Notes under the pieces: model-generated
Seen by the model: only the letters and a program-made list of their open reading frames with translations
Told to the model about the DNA's origin: nothing
Databases searched by the model: none
Shown here: piece after piece, positions 15,558 to 17,715 of the stretch
How positions within the stretch are numbered: the first letter of the stretch is position 1
Layout of the letters: every line of letters begins with the position of its first letter
Position numbers and translations under genes: made by a program
DNA from: an uncultured Chitinophagaceae bacterium
GTDB lineage: Bacteria; Bacteroidota; Bacteroidia; Chitinophagales; Chitinophagaceae
NCBI GenBank assembly: GCA_934502905.1
Contig: CAKSVK010000069.1
Location: 1-17,715 of the forward strand
DNA: 17,715 nucleotides
Direction of reading: 5' to 3'

Positions 15558-16829
15558 TTACTGGTCAGCCGTTTGTATCACCGTCTTTTTTACATACACA
15601 TTGGTTTTATTTTCTGGTTTATGGTTTGTTTTCTTCTTTGCTTTCCCTTTTTTCTTCTTTTTTCCCCACCACACTATAAAGCCTGTTACCGGCAGGCTGG
15701 CACCAATCAATGACGCAAAGAAAGCGATCACTTTTCCCGGGAGACCAAGTATGGCACCTACATGAATATCATAATTCATTCTTCTTATTTTGGCACCCAC
15801 CTGCGCATCTTCAAAGCTTGTCTCGTATAACTTACTGCCTGCCGTTATCCTTTCCCCCGTATGCTGGTCAAAGGAAAAGCTCCGGTTATCATAATATTTC
15901 CCTACGGTAGGATAAATGGTTATGGCAATCGCGGAAGCGGGCCTGGATGTGTCGGCAAATGCATAATAGAAGCCTTTTGCTTCAGGATGTTCGGACAGCA
16001 CTTTATTCCAGGTTACATCCATTACCTGCTGCGGGGTATAATATTTTCCCGACTGCAGGGAATCAGAAACCGCTCTTTTAAATTCGGGCAAGGTCTGCCC
16101 GCCGGAGGTAACCCAATATAATCCCTTGCTGTACCACTCTATGCCATATACCATACCGGTAAGCGCAATGGCCGAAAGTACCAGCAACGAGTAAAATCCA
16201 AGCACATTATGCAAATCGTAGTTGACCCTTTTGAATGAGGCCTTCCACTTGATCTTAAAGCTTTGATCCCTGGTTGCCTTCGTCCATTTTTTCGGCCACC
16301 ATAAAACCATTCCCGTGATCAGTATGATCACAAATACCAAGGTTCCGTAATTCACGATCGGTCGGCCTATTTTGGGAGGCAGCCATAAAAACCTGTGCCC
16401 ATTCAATATAAAGCGGAAAAAGTCTGTCTCCCCTTCCTTCCGCTCTATCGTTTTTACTACTTCGCCGGTATAAGGATCAACATGTAAGATAGTATTACCC
16501 CTCCTGCCCTGCCCTAACGCCAGGGTAATGGTCCGCCCCTGCTGGTAATAGGCATAGCCGGGCTTCTTGGCAGGATACAACGAATCTGCTATATGCATTA
16601 ATACGGACGGATTAACGACAGGTTTTTCCAACACCTTCACTTTTGTGTATGGCTGGGAAAGCGAAGTAATTTCATCCTGAAAAACCCAGATGCATGCAGT
16701 GAGACAAACAATTATCATTACTATTCCGGAGATCAGGCCGATCCAAAGATGGAGCCAGGCAGATATCCTGTAGAAAGCGCTGCGGGATCTTGGTTTTTTA
16801 TTAACCGCCTTTGCCGGAATATGATTCAT
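15558..16829 (-). CDS. PepSY-associated transmembrane protein, XusC-like (probable ferric-siderophore reductase)
   Basis: The product is 423 residues from the chosen start, with four hydrophobic segments near 26-50, 158-178, 208-232 and 358-388. A large periplasmic PepSY-containing region lies between the first two. Histidines sit at or near helices: His27 (WLHLWIGL), His145 (NGHRFLWL), His207 (YDLHNVLG) and His356 (YDIHVGAI). Related inner-membrane proteins such as FoxB and FsrB reduce ferric siderophores and use such histidines for haem or metal. In Bacteroides the neighbour is XusC. The C-terminus is very lysine-rich. The start at 16829 is preferred over an in-frame ATG at 16943. Homology to the family begins there, and a perfect -7 element (16853-16860) lies inside the longer version, which would leave its start untranscribed. 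Confidence 0.88.
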   Translation of the reverse strand: MNHIPAKAVNKKPRSRSAFYRISAWLHLWIGLISGIVMIIVCLTACIWVFQDEITSLSQPYTKVKVLEKPVVNPSVLMHIADSLYPAKKPGYAYYQQGRTITLALGQGRRGNTILHVDPYTGEVVKTIERKEGETDFFRFILNGHRFLWLPPKIGRPIVNYGTLVFVIILITGMVLWWPKKWTKATRDQSFKIKWKASFKRVNYDLHNVLGFYSLLVLSAIALTGMVYGIEWYSKGLYWVTSGGQTLPEFKRAVSDSLQSGKYYTPQQVMDVTWNKVLSEHPEAKGFYYAFADTSRPASAIAITIYPTVGKYYDNRSFSFDQHTGERITAGSKLYETSFEDAQVGAKIRRMNYDIHVGAILGLPGKVIAFFASLIGASLPVTGFIVWWGKKKKKGKAKKKTNHKPENKTNVYVKKTVIQTADQ

Positions 16830-16852
16830 AAACAGCCTGGTCTTATTTTTTG

Positions 16853-16860
16853 CAAAAGTA
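16853..16860 (-). promoter_or_regulatory. Bacteroidetes -7 promoter element for the PepSY gene
   Basis: The minus strand reads TACTTTTG here, a perfect TAnnTTTG. It lies 23 bases before the chosen ATG at 16829, so the mRNA would have a leader of roughly 15-20 bases. No good -33 TTG was found. The element supports the shorter PepSY start and marks the likely promoter of the whole Xus-like cluster. Confidence 0.6.
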
Positions 16861-16881
16861 GACGCAGGAAAAAACGAAGGG

Positions 16882-16896
16882 TTCCTAAATGAGGAA
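16882..16896. repeat. Inverted repeat upstream of the PepSY promoter
   Basis: TTCCT (16882-16886) and AGGAA (16892-16896) are separated by five bases. They lie where the -33 region of the PepSY promoter would be. The symmetry and position suit an operator for an iron-responsive or other regulator. The sequence does not resemble a classical Fur box. Confidence 0.3.
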
Positions 16897-17118
16897 ACAT
16901 TATTACGAGAAACGGAAACTGACACTGACCTGACAATGCCCATTACCGGTTTGTGGTAGAAAACGATGAGGTGTCATCAGTGCCTCTAATATAACATGTA
17001 TGGCTTGAATATAAAGCGTCCATTGCTTTCACAAATGATCACATACATTTTTAAATACATTTACGGGGCGGCCAGAACAAAAGTCCCTTGCAATAATTAT
17101 TTGTATCCAGTAAACAAA

Positions 17119-17412
17119 TTATTCTTTATTCAGGTATTCCAGCTTATAATCACCAATATGCTTTTCGCTTTCGGTTATTTTCCTTTTTTGCTTGAAATAA
17201 TTAAAAACACCGGCCAATAACAAAACGGCAGAAATAATGATAAATACAATTTCAATAAGAAGCCCGTGCGGTACAGTCGTCAAATTGTTGATGCTGACTC
17301 CTGCCACTAAAAAATACATCGATGTCCGTATAAATGACAATAATGTAGATTGATTGGTTAAAACTGTTCGTGCGAGCGCAAGCTTTTCCCGAAGTATTAA
17401 GTCTTTATTCAT
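17119..17412 (-). CDS. DUF202 family membrane protein
   Basis: This 97-residue protein matches the DUF202 pattern: an N-terminal LREKLALARTVLTNQSTLLS followed by FIRT, then two transmembrane helices at about 31-45 and 52-73 and a charged C-terminus. DUF202 proteins are small inner-membrane proteins of unknown function. The gene is independent of the PepSY cluster, with 289 bases between its stop and that start. A possible -7 element on the minus strand (TAATTTTG at 17518-17525) would give a leader of about 100 bases, but it lacks a -33 partner. The region from codon 7 or 8 upstream is repeated at the window edge, so this copy may be one product of a tandem duplication. Confidence 0.85.
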   Translation of the reverse strand: MNKDLILREKLALARTVLTNQSTLLSFIRTSMYFLVAGVSINNLTTVPHGLLIEIVFIIISAVLLLAGVFNYFKQKRKITESEKHIGDYKLEYLNKE

Positions 17413-17472
17413 ACATTCATGATAGTTTGATTTGGTTACTTTTCGGTTGAACCGTACCTTTTCTTCCGGCTG
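17391..17472. repeat. Direct repeat, first copy
   Basis: These 82 bases recur at 17634-17715 with a constant offset of 243 bases and a single mismatch (T at 17395 versus C at 17638). On the minus strand they hold the first seven codons of the DUF202 gene and about 60 bases of its leader. Sequence left of 17391 does not match the sequence left of the second copy. Confidence 0.95.
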
Positions 17473-17586
17473 CCTGAGCTATCGTGAAGCAACTGTACAG
17501 TCTGGCAACCTCCTGTACAAAATTAAACTTTCGCCTGATCTGTCAGCCCGCCATTATGATAGAATAAGTGCTTGTGAATGTAAAAT

Positions 17587-17655
17587 TCAGTGCCGTGGGA
17601 AAGTTGCGTGAGGACACGCAACGGGGCGACGCAGAAGCATTAAGTCTTTATTCAT
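17587..17655 (-). pseudogene. Truncated 5' fragment of the DUF202 gene
   Basis: The minus-strand frame from ATG 17655 reads MNKDLML and then LRRPVACPHATFPRH before a TGA. The first seven residues copy the DUF202 start (MNKDLIL) and the remainder comes from the sequence at the repeat junction. It is best seen as a by-product of the duplication and not a real small gene. Confidence 0.6.
17603..17622. repeat. GC-rich perfect hairpin near the duplication junction
   Basis: GTTGCGTG (17603-17610), loop AGGA, and CACGCAAC (17615-17622) form a perfect 8-bp stem. The stretch around it is richer in G and C than its surroundings and is followed by GGGGCGACGCAG, which reaches the repeat junction at 17633/17634. 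It has the look of a short REP-like intergenic element, but no second copy occurs in the window. Confidence 0.5.
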
Positions 17656-17715
17656 ACATTCATGATAGTTTGATTTGGTTACTTTTCGGTTGAACCGTAC
17701 CTTTTCTTCCGGCTG
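17634..17715. repeat. Direct repeat, second copy, cut by the window edge
   Basis: This is the second copy of the repeat at 17391-17472, and it may continue past the window. It carries a duplicate DUF202 start at 17655 on the minus strand. After seven shared codons (one Ile-to-Met change) the frame runs into unrelated sequence and stops at 17587, giving only 22 residues. That product is not expected to be functional. Confidence 0.95.

Noticed and set aside
15382..15765. Plus-strand frame with a phenylalanine-rich product across the PepSY/receptor gap
   Set aside because: The Phe run is the complement of the lysine-rich PepSY C-terminus; the frame has no independent support.
16830..16943. N-terminal extension of the PepSY protein to an ATG at 16943
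   Set aside because: The added 38 residues look unlike protein of this family (serine-rich, no helix), and they contain a perfect -7 promoter element, so the start at 16829 is preferred.
17518..17525. TAATTTTG on the minus strand as promoter of the DUF202 gene
   Set aside because: The -7 match is perfect, but there is no -33 partner and the leader would be long; kept only as a possibility in the gene entry.

Overview
The window looks like chromosomal DNA of a Bacteroidetes bacterium, probably of the Chitinophagaceae type. The support is TonB-dependent receptors with N-terminal carboxypeptidase-D-like domains, DUF4374 lipoproteins, perfect TAnnTTTG -7 promoter elements, few Shine-Dalgarno sequences, and moderate GC. 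No rRNA, tRNA, CRISPR array, transposase or phage gene was seen.

Left part (1-3471, + strand): the tail of a membrane protein (1-66), a gene-poor stretch (67-449), a small outer-membrane beta-barrel protein (450-1160), then a fluoride-resistance unit. That unit has a -7 element (1274-1281), a crcB-type fluoride riboswitch (about 1293-1343), a candidate expression-platform hairpin over the ribosome-binding region (1340-1372), and a CLC-F type fluoride/proton antiporter (1379-2689) with GNNLL, GREGT and GGEVTP signatures. A small secreted or anchored protein of unknown function follows (about 2923-3471); it lacks a normal start codon.

Centre (3574-9302, + strand): a tight five-gene operon of AhpD-like peroxidase, TonB-dependent receptor, MFS transporter, AhpD-like, AhpD-like, with gaps of only 4-10 nt. 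This is the best candidate for an undescribed system. Outer-membrane uptake, inner-membrane transport and three redox-active CxxC enzymes appear to be made together for one unknown substrate. A lipoprotein esterase (9509-10333) follows and ends at a strong bidirectional terminator.

Right part (10536-16829, - strand): a locus resembling the Bacteroides xenosiderophore utilization system XusABC. In transcription order it has a PepSY-TM inner-membrane protein (XusC-like), a TonB-dependent receptor (XusA-like), and two tandem DUF4374 surface-type lipoproteins (XusB-like). A perfect -7 element lies just upstream of the reassigned PepSY start. Two XusB-like proteins instead of one is notable.

Right end (17119-17715, - strand): a DUF202 two-helix membrane protein, whose leader and first seven codons are repeated 243 bp away at the window edge. 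This suggests a tandem duplication.
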